Shown: positions 54,653 through 62,643 of the stretch, one piece after another
How positions within the stretch are numbered: the stretch's first letter is position 1
Layout of the letters: every line of letters starts with the position of its first letter
NCBI RefSeq assembly: GCF_019904295.1
Contig: NZ_CP065359.1
Coordinates: 1,637,001-1,701,000 of the forward strand
Length of the DNA: 64,000 bases
DNA from: Ruegeria sp. SCSIO 43209
Lineage (GTDB): Bacteria; Pseudomonadota; Alphaproteobacteria; Rhodobacterales; Rhodobacteraceae
Direction: 5' to 3'
Notes under the pieces: model-generated
Databases searched by the model: none
What the model saw: only the letters and a program-made list of their open reading frames with translations
What the model was told of the DNA's origin: nothing
Position numbers and translations under genes: made by a program

Positions 54653-55915
54653 ATGCGCTGGCTCGCTCTTGCGCTTGTTTTGACCCCCCTGCCCGCCTGG
54701 TCCGAGTTTTTCACGCTCAAAGGCCATGGCGGGCCGATCATGGGGATCGCTTCGGCACCGGATGGGCGCATCGCAACGGCCAGTTTCGACAATTCGGTCG
54801 GTCTCTGGACCGGACAGACACCGGAATGGCTGGAGGGGCACGAAGCGGCAGTGAACTCGGTCGTTTTCAATGGCACTGCAATCTATTCTGCCGGGGATGA
54901 CTTCACCCTCCGCCGCTGGCCCGGCGGGGATGTAGTCGGGCAGCACAAAGGCAAGATTATCGGCATTGCAGCGTCGAAAACTCATATCGCGACGGCCAGC
55001 TGGGATGGTACCATCGGCCTGTGGCCGGTGGACGGGTCCGAGCCGACCCTGCTTGGGCCAATCGGCAGCGGGGTGAATGCAGTTGTTTTTACGCCGGACG
55101 GAAAGCAGCTTTATTCGGCAGGTGTCGACGGAGCGTTGCGTATCTGGGATGTCGCCAGCGGTCAGGAAACAAATCGCCTGATCGAGCATGGTTTTGGCAT
55201 CAATGAATTGGTCCTGAACGCACAAGACAACTGGATCGCCTACGGTACCGTCGATGGAGTGACACGCATCCTGAGCCTCACCACCGAAGAAGAACATGAC
55301 TTTACGTTGGATCGGCGCCCGATCCTCGCCATGGCACTGAGCCCCGATCGCAAGCTGTTGGCTGTCGGCGATGGTGAAGGCTTTATAATGGTCATCGACA
55401 CTTTCGAATGGCGCATTGCACAAGATTTCCGTGCCACCCTGCGCGGTCCGGTTTGGGCGCTCGCTTTTTCTGCAGATGGTCAAAATCTTCACGCAGGCGG
55501 CATTGATGAGGCAATGTACAGCTGGCCCGTTTCAGCGCTGGGCGATAGCGAACAGATGGCCGCTGCCGAACCCAGCTTTCTGAAAGACCCAAGCGAGATG
55601 GGCAACGGAGAACGGCAATTTGCACGCAAGTGTTCGATCTGTCACAGCCTGACGCCGGATGGAGGTCGACGTGCGGGCCCTACCTTGCACGACATCTTTG
55701 GGCGGAAGGCGGGCACATTGCCCGATTATTTGTACTCGGATACGCTGCAAGACTCTGATATTATTTGGAATGAAGAGACAATAAATGCTCTTTTCGACGA
55801 AGGCCCGGACCACTACATTCCGGGGTCAAAGATGCCAATGCAGCGGATCACGCAAGCACAGGACCGGTTAGATCTGGTCGCGTTTCTGCGCAGCGCCACC
55901 GCACCGCAGGATTGA
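54653..55915 (+). CDS. WD40 propeller fused to cytochrome c
   Basis: A 420-residue exported protein. After a signal peptide (residues 1-17, ending PAWS) I count seven WD40-like repeats, a full propeller. The blades end SFDNSVGLW, GDDFTLRRW, SWDGTIGLW, GVDGALRIW, TVDGVTRIL, GEGFIMVID and GIDEAMYSW (residues about 20-300). Then a class I cytochrome c domain follows with haem site CSICH at 327-331 and a likely Met ligand in GSKMPM near 390. The start directly abuts the fdhC stop, so it belongs to the dehydrogenase operon. It may be a periplasmic electron acceptor docked to the complex; its function is not known to me. Confidence 0.88.
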   Translation: MRWLALALVLTPLPAWSEFFTLKGHGGPIMGIASAPDGRIATASFDNSVGLWTGQTPEWLEGHEAAVNSVVFNGTAIYSAGDDFTLRRWPGGDVVGQHKGKIIGIAASKTHIATASWDGTIGLWPVDGSEPTLLGPIGSGVNAVVFTPDGKQLYSAGVDGALRIWDVASGQETNRLIEHGFGINELVLNAQDNWIAYGTVDGVTRILSLTTEEEHDFTLDRRPILAMALSPDRKLLAVGDGEGFIMVIDTFEWRIAQDFRATLRGPVWALAFSADGQNLHAGGIDEAMYSWPVSALGDSEQMAAAEPSFLKDPSEMGNGERQFARKCSICHSLTPDGGRRAGPTLHDIFGRKAGTLPDYLYSDTLQDSDIIWNEETINALFDEGPDHYIPGSKMPMQRITQAQDRLDLVAFLRSATAPQD

Positions 55916-55928
55916 GCCGGAGGAGAAC

Positions 55929-56054
55929 ATGAAAGCCTTTCTGACCGCCGTCGCCGCGATGGTCGTGATCACTGTCGCCGCTCCTTACACGCTGGATCAA
56001 TTCGGTTTCAGCGCCGCCGACAAGACGTCCGGTTCGGCTGTACGCCTCGACTGA
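55929..56054 (+). CDS. 41-residue small secreted or membrane protein
   Basis: A strong site GGAGGAG lies just before the ATG at 55929, and the stop at 56052-56054 abuts the next ATG. The peptide MKAFLTAVAAMVVITVAAPY is one hydrophobic helix (residues 3-20), followed by a short polar tail of about 20 residues ending SAVRLD. It is positioned like a genuine gene of the fdh operon. I know no function for it. Confidence 0.75.
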   Translation: MKAFLTAVAAMVVITVAAPYTLDQFGFSAADKTSGSAVRLD

Positions 56055-56927
56055 ATGCCGCAATACCTGACCACCCGCGAATTGGCGGATCTGCTGCGCA
56101 TTGGTGAGCGGAAGGCCTATGATCTGGCATCCTCGGGCGAAATCCCGTGTGTACGCGCCATGGGCAAGCTGTTGTTCCCAAAAGCCGAGATCATAGCGTG
56201 GCTCAACGCCTCACGCTCTGGCCCCGATGTCGTCGAACCACCCCTGCCGCCGATCGTGGCAGGTAGCCACGATCCCCTGTTGGACTGGGCTTTGCGGGAA
56301 AGCGGCTCTGGGCTTGCGACTTACTATGATGGGTCTTTCGACGGGCTGAATCGTCTTGCGGAGCGCAGCGCACAGGCGGCGGCCTTGCATATCCACGAAC
56401 CAGAAGGCTTCAACACTCAGACCCTGCGCGACACGATGGGCGAAGCACCTGTGATCCTCTACCAGATTGCCAACCGGCAGCGCGGCCTGTTGCTGGCACC
56501 CGGCACTTCGGACATCTCGGGGTTTCAGGATCTGAAAGGCAGACGGATCATTCTGCGGCAAGACAGCGCCGCCAGCCAGCGTCTGTTCGATGCACTGCTC
56601 GACGCCCACGGACTGGGTCGTGATGATCTGAACACCCTGCCCGTTTGCGCCCGCACAGAAGAAGAGCTGGCCATCGCCCTGCGTGACGGCAAGGCAGAGG
56701 TTGGTTTTGGCCTCGGTGCACTGGCGCGCCCGTATGGGCTGAGTTTCATGCCCACCCATTCCGAGCGTCTGGACCTTGCAATCTGGCGCCGCGCCTTCTT
56801 CGAGGCCCCCATGCAGACGCTGACCCAGTTTTTGAAATCCGAGCGTTTTATCGAACGCGCTGATGAACTAGGCGGCTATGATCTCGCAAATCTGGGTCGG
56901 ATCCACCACAACGGCGCCAGTGGCTGA
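56055..56927 (+). CDS. Helix-turn-helix protein with periplasmic-binding-protein-like domain
   Basis: A 290-residue cytoplasmic protein. An excisionase/MerR-like helix-turn-helix covers about 1-52 (YLTTRELADLLRIGERKAYD, then GKLLFPKAEIIAWL). A PBP-like domain covers about 70-285 (PF12727 type, also found with molybdenum-cofactor genes): LLDWALRESGSGLATYYDGS, LLLAPGTSDISGFQDLKGR, and GKAEVGFGLGALARPYGLSF near 215. It is last in the fdh operon and convergent with tupA, so it is probably the local regulator, sensing tungstate or molybdate. No signal peptide, so it is not a transporter part. Confidence 0.87.
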   Translation: MPQYLTTRELADLLRIGERKAYDLASSGEIPCVRAMGKLLFPKAEIIAWLNASRSGPDVVEPPLPPIVAGSHDPLLDWALRESGSGLATYYDGSFDGLNRLAERSAQAAALHIHEPEGFNTQTLRDTMGEAPVILYQIANRQRGLLLAPGTSDISGFQDLKGRRIILRQDSAASQRLFDALLDAHGLGRDDLNTLPVCARTEEELAIALRDGKAEVGFGLGALARPYGLSFMPTHSERLDLAIWRRAFFEAPMQTLTQFLKSERFIERADELGGYDLANLGRIHHNGASG

Positions 56928-56966
56928 TCCGTCGTCCATTCCTTGTTGCGCCAACCCGAGGCGAAC

Positions 56967-57782
56967 TTACTGTGCGTTTGGAAAAAACAACTGCTCACCA
57001 TCCAGCGTGTAAGACGCAATCGCCGCCTGTCCATCAGGACCGGTCAGCCAGTCGATGAACCTCTGCCCGGCAGCGGCGCGGACGCCTGTGTGCTTTTCAG
57101 GGTTCACAAGGATTACACCATATTGGTTAAACAGGCGCGGATCGCCCTCGACCAAGACCTCCAGATTGCCCCGGTTTCTGAAGGATAACCAGGTTGCCCG
57201 GTCGGTCAGAGCATACGCGTCCATGCCGCTGGCCACGTTCAGCGTTGCCCCCATCCCCGATCCGGTCTCGCGATACCAAGTCCCCGACGCCGCCGTCGGG
57301 TCAACGCCTGTCGCCTCCCAATTGCGCATTTCGGCTTTGTGGGTCCCGCTGTCATCCCCGCGCGAGGCAAAGGGTACCTTCGTTTCGGCCACAGCTGTCA
57401 AAGCGGTTGTAATGTCGTTGCCCCCGGCAATTCCGGCCGGATCAGATTTTGGGCCAACCAATACAAAATCATTGTACATGACATCGAACCGTTCGACGCC
57501 CCAACCGTCTGCCACAAACTGCTCTTCGGCGGGCTTGGAATGAACCAGAAGAACATCGCCATCGCCGTTGATTGCGTTCCGGATCGCCTGACCGGTCCCG
57601 ACGGCCACAACCCGTACATCGATACCTGTTTCAGCCTCAAACCCTGGCAGGATATAGTCCAGCAGACCCGAGTTCTGCGTCGAGGTCGTGGATTGCACGA
57701 CGATAAAGGGTTCTTCCGCCAAACCTGCGCCTGTGGTCAGTCCAAGCGCGACAATTGATGCCCGAACGAAATCAGGGATCAT
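56967..57782 (-). CDS. tupA: Tungstate-binding periplasmic protein
   Basis: A 271-residue protein with a signal peptide (about 1-22) and the TupA signature VQSTTSTQNSGLLDYILPGF at residues 29-48. The oxyanion-binding regions are around AVGTGQAIRNAINGDGDVLL (60-79), SRGDDSGTHKAEM near 143 and ETGSGMGATLNVAS near 170. It captures tungstate with high selectivity over molybdate. The genes tupB, tupC and tupA follow one another on the minus strand, with tupA last. Confidence 0.92.
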   Translation of the reverse strand: MIPDFVRASIVALGLTTGAGLAEEPFIVVQSTTSTQNSGLLDYILPGFEAETGIDVRVVAVGTGQAIRNAINGDGDVLLVHSKPAEEQFVADGWGVERFDVMYNDFVLVGPKSDPAGIAGGNDITTALTAVAETKVPFASRGDDSGTHKAEMRNWEATGVDPTAASGTWYRETGSGMGATLNVASGMDAYALTDRATWLSFRNRGNLEVLVEGDPRLFNQYGVILVNPEKHTGVRAAAGQRFIDWLTGPDGQAAIASYTLDGEQLFFPNAQ

Positions 57783-57804
57783 TCGAAGTCTCCATCTCTG
57801 TTAA

Positions 57805-58539
57805 TCAGGTTACCAGACCGCCAGCCAGATACCGGCGCGACTCGTTGCTTTTGGGGGCTTCCAGAACCTGCTGCGCCCTTCCGTGTTCCACCACACGCCC
57901 TGCCTGCATCATCACGATGTCAGATGCCAGGCGCCGCGCCTGCCCGATGTCATGCGTCACCATCACGATGCGCACACCCCGGGCCGAGGCACGCAGGACC
58001 ATCCGCTCGATCATCTGCATGGCGCTTGGATCCAATGCACTGGTGGGTTCGTCCAGAAACAAGGTCCTGGGGTCTAAGGCCAACGCGCGCAGGATCGCCA
58101 ACCTTTGCGCCTCGCCACCAGACAGCGAACGCGCGGATTGACGTGCCTTGCCATCCAGTCCACCTTCGGCCAGCAAAGCTTCGATACGATGCCTGCGCAA
58201 GGCACGGGGCATCGATTTCCGCTTTAGCACAAAGTCCAGATTGGCCGCGACCGAGCGGCGCAGCAGCACGGGGCTTTGAAACACCATCGCCTGCCGCGCT
58301 TTGTGGGCTGCATTCAACACAACACCGTCCTGACAGACACGCCCGCTGTCGGGTTGAATCAGACCATGCAGACAACGCAGCAACAGACTTTTGCCAGCGC
58401 CGTTTGGACCCAAGATCATGGTCGGACCCGGGCCCTCCAGACACAAATGCGGGACATCGAGCAGCACCTTGCCTTCGCGTGCAATGTGCAACCCGTGGAC
58501 CTCCAACATGCCCGGCACCTCGGTTACGACATCACGCAT
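57805..58539 (-). CDS. tupC: Tungstate ABC transporter ATP-binding protein
   Basis: A 244-residue ABC ATPase with Walker A ILGPNGAGKSLLLRCL near residue 43, the signature LSGGEAQRLAILRALAL near 140 and Walker B RTLFLDEPTSALDPSA near 163. It powers tungstate import with TupA and TupB. Its start overlaps the tupB stop by eight bases. Confidence 0.92.
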   Translation of the reverse strand: MRDVVTEVPGMLEVHGLHIAREGKVLLDVPHLCLEGPGPTMILGPNGAGKSLLLRCLHGLIQPDSGRVCQDGVVLNAAHKARQAMVFQSPVLLRRSVAANLDFVLKRKSMPRALRRHRIEALLAEGGLDGKARQSARSLSGGEAQRLAILRALALDPRTLFLDEPTSALDPSAMQMIERMVLRASARGVRIVMVTHDIGQARRLASDIVMMQAGRVVEHGRAQQVLEAPKSNESRRYLAGGLVT

Positions 58540-59245
58540 GGCGCAGCCCTTCCCGCTCGGCCCGCAGGGTCAATGCGCTGACTATCGCGTTTACCGCCAC
58601 GGCCAAACCGATCAGGATCACACCCAAGGCCAGCGCCAGCGCCAAGTTCCCCTTCGAAGTCTCAAGCGCAATCGTGGTCGTCATCACGCGCGTCACGTGA
58701 TTGATATTGCCGCCGACGATGATCACTGCGCCTACCTCGGCGATTGCCCGGCCAAACCCGGCCAGTAATGCGGTGACCAGAGCCAGACGCGCGTCCCACA
58801 ACAGCACCGGGATCGAAGCCAACCGCGATACGCCGAGCGAGCGGAGTTGTTCAGAATACTCCTCGGCCAGCATCTCGACCACCTGCCGGGTAAGTGCGGC
58901 CATGATCGGCGTCACCAGCACCACCTGCGCTATGATCATTGCGGTGGGGGTGTAGAGAAGTTCCAGCACCCCCAAAGGACCGGATCGGGACAACATCAGG
59001 TAGACCAGCAAACCGACGACGACTGGTGGGAACCCCATCAGAGCGTTCACAAGGATAATCAGCGCCCGCCGTCCCGGAAACCGCGCGACGGCCAAAGCTG
59101 CCCCAATAGGCATCCCGATGACCGCCGAAATCAGAACAGCAAAGATCGAAACACGCAGCGACAACAACACAATTGCCCACAGCTCTGCATCCCCTTCGAG
59201 GATCAGCGAGAGCGCCTGAGTGAATTCTGATGCAAATCCCTGCAT
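58532..59245 (-). CDS. tupB: Tungstate ABC transporter permease
   Basis: A 237-residue inner-membrane protein with about five helices. It has the EAA-type loop region EYSEQLRSLGVSRLASIPVL near residue 130 and helix 1 near 20-42 (VSIFAVLISAVIGMPIGAAL). It is the first gene of the tup operon. The gap upstream to 59353 contains no gene; a promoter is expected there but I see no convincing operator. Confidence 0.9.
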   Translation of the reverse strand: MQGFASEFTQALSLILEGDAELWAIVLLSLRVSIFAVLISAVIGMPIGAALAVARFPGRRALIILVNALMGFPPVVVGLLVYLMLSRSGPLGVLELLYTPTAMIIAQVVLVTPIMAALTRQVVEMLAEEYSEQLRSLGVSRLASIPVLLWDARLALVTALLAGFGRAIAEVGAVIIVGGNINHVTRVMTTTIALETSKGNLALALALGVILIGLAVAVNAIVSALTLRAEREGLRHA

Positions 59246-59353
59246 ATTCTACCAGTCATGCCGTATGCTGTGACAAAATGCTATGAATTACAGGGAAATA
59301 CTAAAGGTTCTGGCCAGCAAGTACAGGCACAAATTCGACATTCAAAACTAAGA

Positions 59354-59376
59354 ACGCGGCCCTGACGGGGCCGCGT
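59354..59376 (-). terminator. Rho-independent terminator after the NMT1/THI5-type binding-protein gene
   Basis: ACGCGGCCC (59354-59362) pairs with GGGCCGCGT (59368-59376) around a 5-base loop. On the minus strand it is followed by TCTTAGTTTTG. It ends the pyrimidine-locus ABC operon before the tup operon starts. Confidence 0.8.
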
Positions 59377-59406
59377 TTGATTGGCACGTCTTTTGCTGTA
59401 GCTGGT

Positions 59407-60396
59407 TCAGTTCAGCGCAGCGTCGGTGATCTGATGTGTCCATGCCCCTTCAGGCTTTTTGGTGATAACCGGATCAGATCCGCCCGCCAGCAGGGTATCA
59501 ACCGTGCGGTCGAAATCGGCTGGATCCAGCGCCCCGTTCGACCCTGCGGTCAGCTTGGCAATCTCGCCCATCATGCGCTTTTGATGCTCTTCTGTCTGGG
59601 CACCGGTTGCATCGTTTTCGAGAACGATCTCGGCGGCTTCATCCGGGTTCTCTTCGGCGTATTTCCAACCCTTCATCGAGGCGCGGACAAACCGTTCCAT
59701 CTTGTCGGTGAAGGCCGCATCGCTCAAATTTTCTTCAAGCACATATAGACCATCCTCAAGCGTGGCGACGCCCTGATCTTCGTATTTGAAGGTTACCAGT
59801 TCTTCAGGCGTGACACCGGCATCAATGACCTGCCAATACTCATTGTAGGTCATGGTGCTGATGCAATCGGCCTGACGCTGCAGCAGCGGGTCGACGTTAA
59901 AGCCTTGTTTCAGCACTTCGACACCGCTGTCGCTTTTGCCATCGGTACCGATTCCCAGCTGACTCATCCAGCTCATGAACGGGAATTCGTTGCCGAAGAA
60001 CCAGACTCCCAGCGTGCGATTTTTGAGATCTTCAGGCGAGGCAATCCCCGCATCTTTCCAGCAGGTCAGCATCATGCCCGAGCTCTTGAAAGGCTGCGCG
60101 ATGTTCACCAGAGGCAGACCCTTTTCGCGCGCAGCAAGTGCAGCCGGCATCCATTCCACCGTAACGTCTGCTCCGCCACCTGCGATCACCTGTGTAGGCG
60201 CAATATCAGGACCGCCGGGCAGAATGGTGACGTCCAGCCCCTCTTCTTCGTAGAACCCTTTATCTTTTGCCACATAATAGCCCGCAAACTGCGCTTGCGT
60301 GACCCACTTCAATTGCAGTGTCACCTCATCCGCAGCAAGTGTCGCACTGGCTGCCAGGCTAAAGGCCGCAACCGCCCCACTGAGTAGCTTCTTCAT
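59407..60396 (-). CDS. ABC substrate-binding protein, NMT1/THI5-like
   Basis: The ATG at 60396 is preferred because AGGAG lies eight bases upstream; the in-frame ATG at 60402 is only two bases from it. The product of 329 residues has a signal peptide (MKKLLSGAVAAFSLAASATL). Then come VTLQLKWVTQAQFAGYYVAK (residues 24-43), GFYEEEGLDVTILPGGPDIA and LKNRTLGVWFFGNEFPFMSW. This is the NMT1/THI5-like family, binding pyrimidine-like or thiamine-precursor compounds. The neighbouring dihydropyrimidinase suggests a pyrimidine or hydantoin. Confidence 0.88.
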   Translation of the reverse strand: MKKLLSGAVAAFSLAASATLAADEVTLQLKWVTQAQFAGYYVAKDKGFYEEEGLDVTILPGGPDIAPTQVIAGGGADVTVEWMPAALAAREKGLPLVNIAQPFKSSGMMLTCWKDAGIASPEDLKNRTLGVWFFGNEFPFMSWMSQLGIGTDGKSDSGVEVLKQGFNVDPLLQRQADCISTMTYNEYWQVIDAGVTPEELVTFKYEDQGVATLEDGLYVLEENLSDAAFTDKMERFVRASMKGWKYAEENPDEAAEIVLENDATGAQTEEHQKRMMGEIAKLTAGSNGALDPADFDRTVDTLLAGGSDPVITKKPEGAWTHQITDAALN

Positions 60397-60455
60397 CTTC
60401 ATATCTCCTAGTTGCTTATGTTTGCCCCGTTTATGGGGTCTGTTTAATTATTCCT

Positions 60456-61301
60456 TTATCCTCGCTGCGACGGATGCCAGAAGGTCACCGCCTTTTCGAT
60501 CATCGCCACTACGCCGTAGAAGGCCGTCCCCGCCAGCGCGGCCACTACAATCTCGGCCCACACCATATCCAGCGACAATTGCCCGACGCTGGTCGATATT
60601 CGAAAGCCCATGCCCAATGTGGGGGAGCCAAAGAACTCAGCCACGATAGCGCCGATCAGCGCCAGAGTGGTAGAAATCTTTAGCCCGTTGAAAATAAACG
60701 GCATCGCGGCGGGGAGGCGAAGTTTCAGGAAGCTCTGCCAATAGGTGGCGGCATAGGTCTCCATCAGATCGCGCTGCATCGTTGTGGCTTCGCGCAGCCC
60801 TGCCACCGTGTTCACCAGCATCGGGAAGAACACCATCACTACGACGACCGCCGCCTTGGAATGCCAGTCGAACCCGAACCACATCACTAGAATGGGTGCG
60901 GTGCCCACGATCGGCAGCGCTGCAACAAAGTTGCCGACGGGAAGAAGCCCGAGGCGCAGGAAATCCCATCTATCCACGGCAATTGCCATGAGAAAGGCCG
61001 AACCGCAGCCGATGATGTAGCCGCTGAGTGCTCCCTTGATGATCGTTTGAACAAAGTCAGCCCAAAGTGTCGGCAAACTGTCCCAGAAACGGTCCCAGAT
61101 GACTGATGGTGCGGGCAGGATGACCAAGGGCACTTCTAGTCCACGCACCACCAGTTCCCAGATGCCAATCACGGTCAGACCGAAGATCAGGGGCGCAAGA
61201 AACCGCACCATCCGTGTGTCAGAATAGGGTCCGCTGGCCAGACGGCTGTTCAACCACCAGCCCAATAACCAGACAGCGATTGCACTAAGAATAGGTATCA
61301 T
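60456..61301 (-). CDS. ABC transporter permease (SsuC/TauC-like)
   Basis: A 281-residue inner-membrane permease with about six helices. It contains VDRWDFLRLGLLPVGNFVAA, PIVGTAPILVMWFGFDWHSK near residue 140 and the EAA-type loop ETYAATYWQSFLKLRLPAAM near 182. The start overlaps the preceding permease stop (ATGA). It forms the membrane channel with the permease encoded at 61298. Confidence 0.9.
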   Translation of the reverse strand: MIPILSAIAVWLLGWWLNSRLASGPYSDTRMVRFLAPLIFGLTVIGIWELVVRGLEVPLVILPAPSVIWDRFWDSLPTLWADFVQTIIKGALSGYIIGCGSAFLMAIAVDRWDFLRLGLLPVGNFVAALPIVGTAPILVMWFGFDWHSKAAVVVVMVFFPMLVNTVAGLREATTMQRDLMETYAATYWQSFLKLRLPAAMPFIFNGLKISTTLALIGAIVAEFFGSPTLGMGFRISTSVGQLSLDMVWAEIVVAALAGTAFYGVVAMIEKAVTFWHPSQRG

Positions 61302-62215
61302 TGTGCCATCCCCATTCGTTTCAGGACGGTCCGCTCGATCAGCCCCAGCAACCCGACGAGACAGGCGGCGAGAATGGCTGCAGCAAACAGCGCCGACCAG
61401 ATCTGTACCGTCTGGCCATAGTAGCTACCGGCCAGCAGCCGTGCACCCAACCCGGCAACAGCCCCGGTCGGCAGTTCTCCAACAATGGCCCCGACCAGCG
61501 ACGCAGCGACGCCAATTTTCAGCGATGTAAACAGATAGGGCATCGAGGCCGGCAGGCGCAGTTTCCAAAACCCCTGCGAACGGCTGGCATTGTAGGTTCG
61601 CAGCAAATCCAACTGCATAGCATCCGGGCTGCGCAGCCCTTTTACCATGCCTACGACGACGGGGAAGAAACTCAGATACGCCGAAATGATCGCCTTCGGA
61701 ATGATCCCCTGAACCCCAACAGAATACAGAACAACGATGATCATCGGAGCCAGCGCAATGATAGGAATGGTCTGGCTAACGATCGCCCAGGGCATCACCG
61801 ACAGATCCATCACCCGACTGTGCACGATCCCGACCGCCAGTAGGATGCCCAACCCGGTTCCGATAGCAAAACCCAGCATCGTGGCGCTCAGCGTGACCCA
61901 GCCATGATAAATCAGAGAGCGTTTCGAGGTGATTTTTTTCTCAATCGTGGTTTCCCACAACTCAATCCCAACTTGATGCGGTGCAGGCAGCCGCGGGCGG
62001 TCCTGCTCCCATGTGGCTGGGATTGCAAACGCGTTGTTCAAGGCCAGACCGATCTCACCCATGTCACGGCGATCCTTGGCTGAAGGTGGTTGGACTTCAG
62101 CACCCGCGCGCTCCTGTTCGGTCAGAACCCCTTTGATATTCATAGGAATACAGGCCGCGTACCAGACAACGACAATGGCGGCGATCACGGTGAGGACTGC
62201 AATGATCTGCTTCAT
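61298..62215 (-). CDS. ABC transporter permease with an N-terminal periplasmic insert
   Basis: The start is the ATG at 62215, within an overlap with the acetyltransferase stop. The product of 305 residues has a first helix (MKQIIAVLTVIAAIVVVWYA), then a loop of about 80 polar residues (LTEQERAGAEVQPPSAKDRR and on) before the usual permease core. The EAA-type loop is LRTYNASRSQGFWKLRLPAS near residue 200. The long loop is unusual for TauC-type permeases and may face the binding protein. Confidence 0.88.
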   Translation of the reverse strand: MKQIIAVLTVIAAIVVVWYAACIPMNIKGVLTEQERAGAEVQPPSAKDRRDMGEIGLALNNAFAIPATWEQDRPRLPAPHQVGIELWETTIEKKITSKRSLIYHGWVTLSATMLGFAIGTGLGILLAVGIVHSRVMDLSVMPWAIVSQTIPIIALAPMIIVVLYSVGVQGIIPKAIISAYLSFFPVVVGMVKGLRSPDAMQLDLLRTYNASRSQGFWKLRLPASMPYLFTSLKIGVAASLVGAIVGELPTGAVAGLGARLLAGSYYGQTVQIWSALFAAAILAACLVGLLGLIERTVLKRMGMAQ

Positions 62216-62643
62216 GCGTGCCACTCCATCCGAATGACAGGCACCGTGTCAGGTGGCACCGGAGGCTCTCTTCCCGTCTCAACAAAGCCCTCGCGCCGAT
62301 AAAACCGTTGCGCGTCGACATTTGGCACATGTGTGGTCAGCCAAAGATGGTCGCGCCCCTCCTTCGCCTTATCCAGCAATTGCTTGCCGATGCCCTGTCC
62401 AGTGCGCAAACAATACAGCGCACCAACCTTATGTTCGACCGGATCGACAGACATATAGCAATCAATCGGATCACCTGCGATCCAGATGTCCCTGTTCGGA
62501 AACGCCTCAAGGATCAGATCCGCCAGCTTTTCTTCTGGCAATTCCTCGGGTATCCAATCGGTCTGCGCGGCCCAGGTCGCGATGATGCGCGCGCAATCCC
62601 CCACATCTTCGCGGGATGCCCGTCTGATGCCTTTATCCGCCAT
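62212..62643 (-). CDS. GNAT-family N-acetyltransferase within the ABC operon
   Basis: A 143-residue protein, start at the ATG at 62643 in a TGATG overlap with the ATPase gene. It has the acetyl-CoA binding region LYCLRTGQGIGKQLLDKAKE (with the R/QxxGxG/A pattern, near residue 80-97) and a late RFYRREGFVETGREP. It has overlaps with both neighbours, so it is a true part of the transporter operon. Its substrate is unknown; perhaps an amine formed in pyrimidine breakdown such as beta-alanine. Confidence 0.87.
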   Translation of the reverse strand: MADKGIRRASREDVGDCARIIATWAAQTDWIPEELPEEKLADLILEAFPNRDIWIAGDPIDCYMSVDPVEHKVGALYCLRTGQGIGKQLLDKAKEGRDHLWLTTHVPNVDAQRFYRREGFVETGREPPVPPDTVPVIRMEWHA

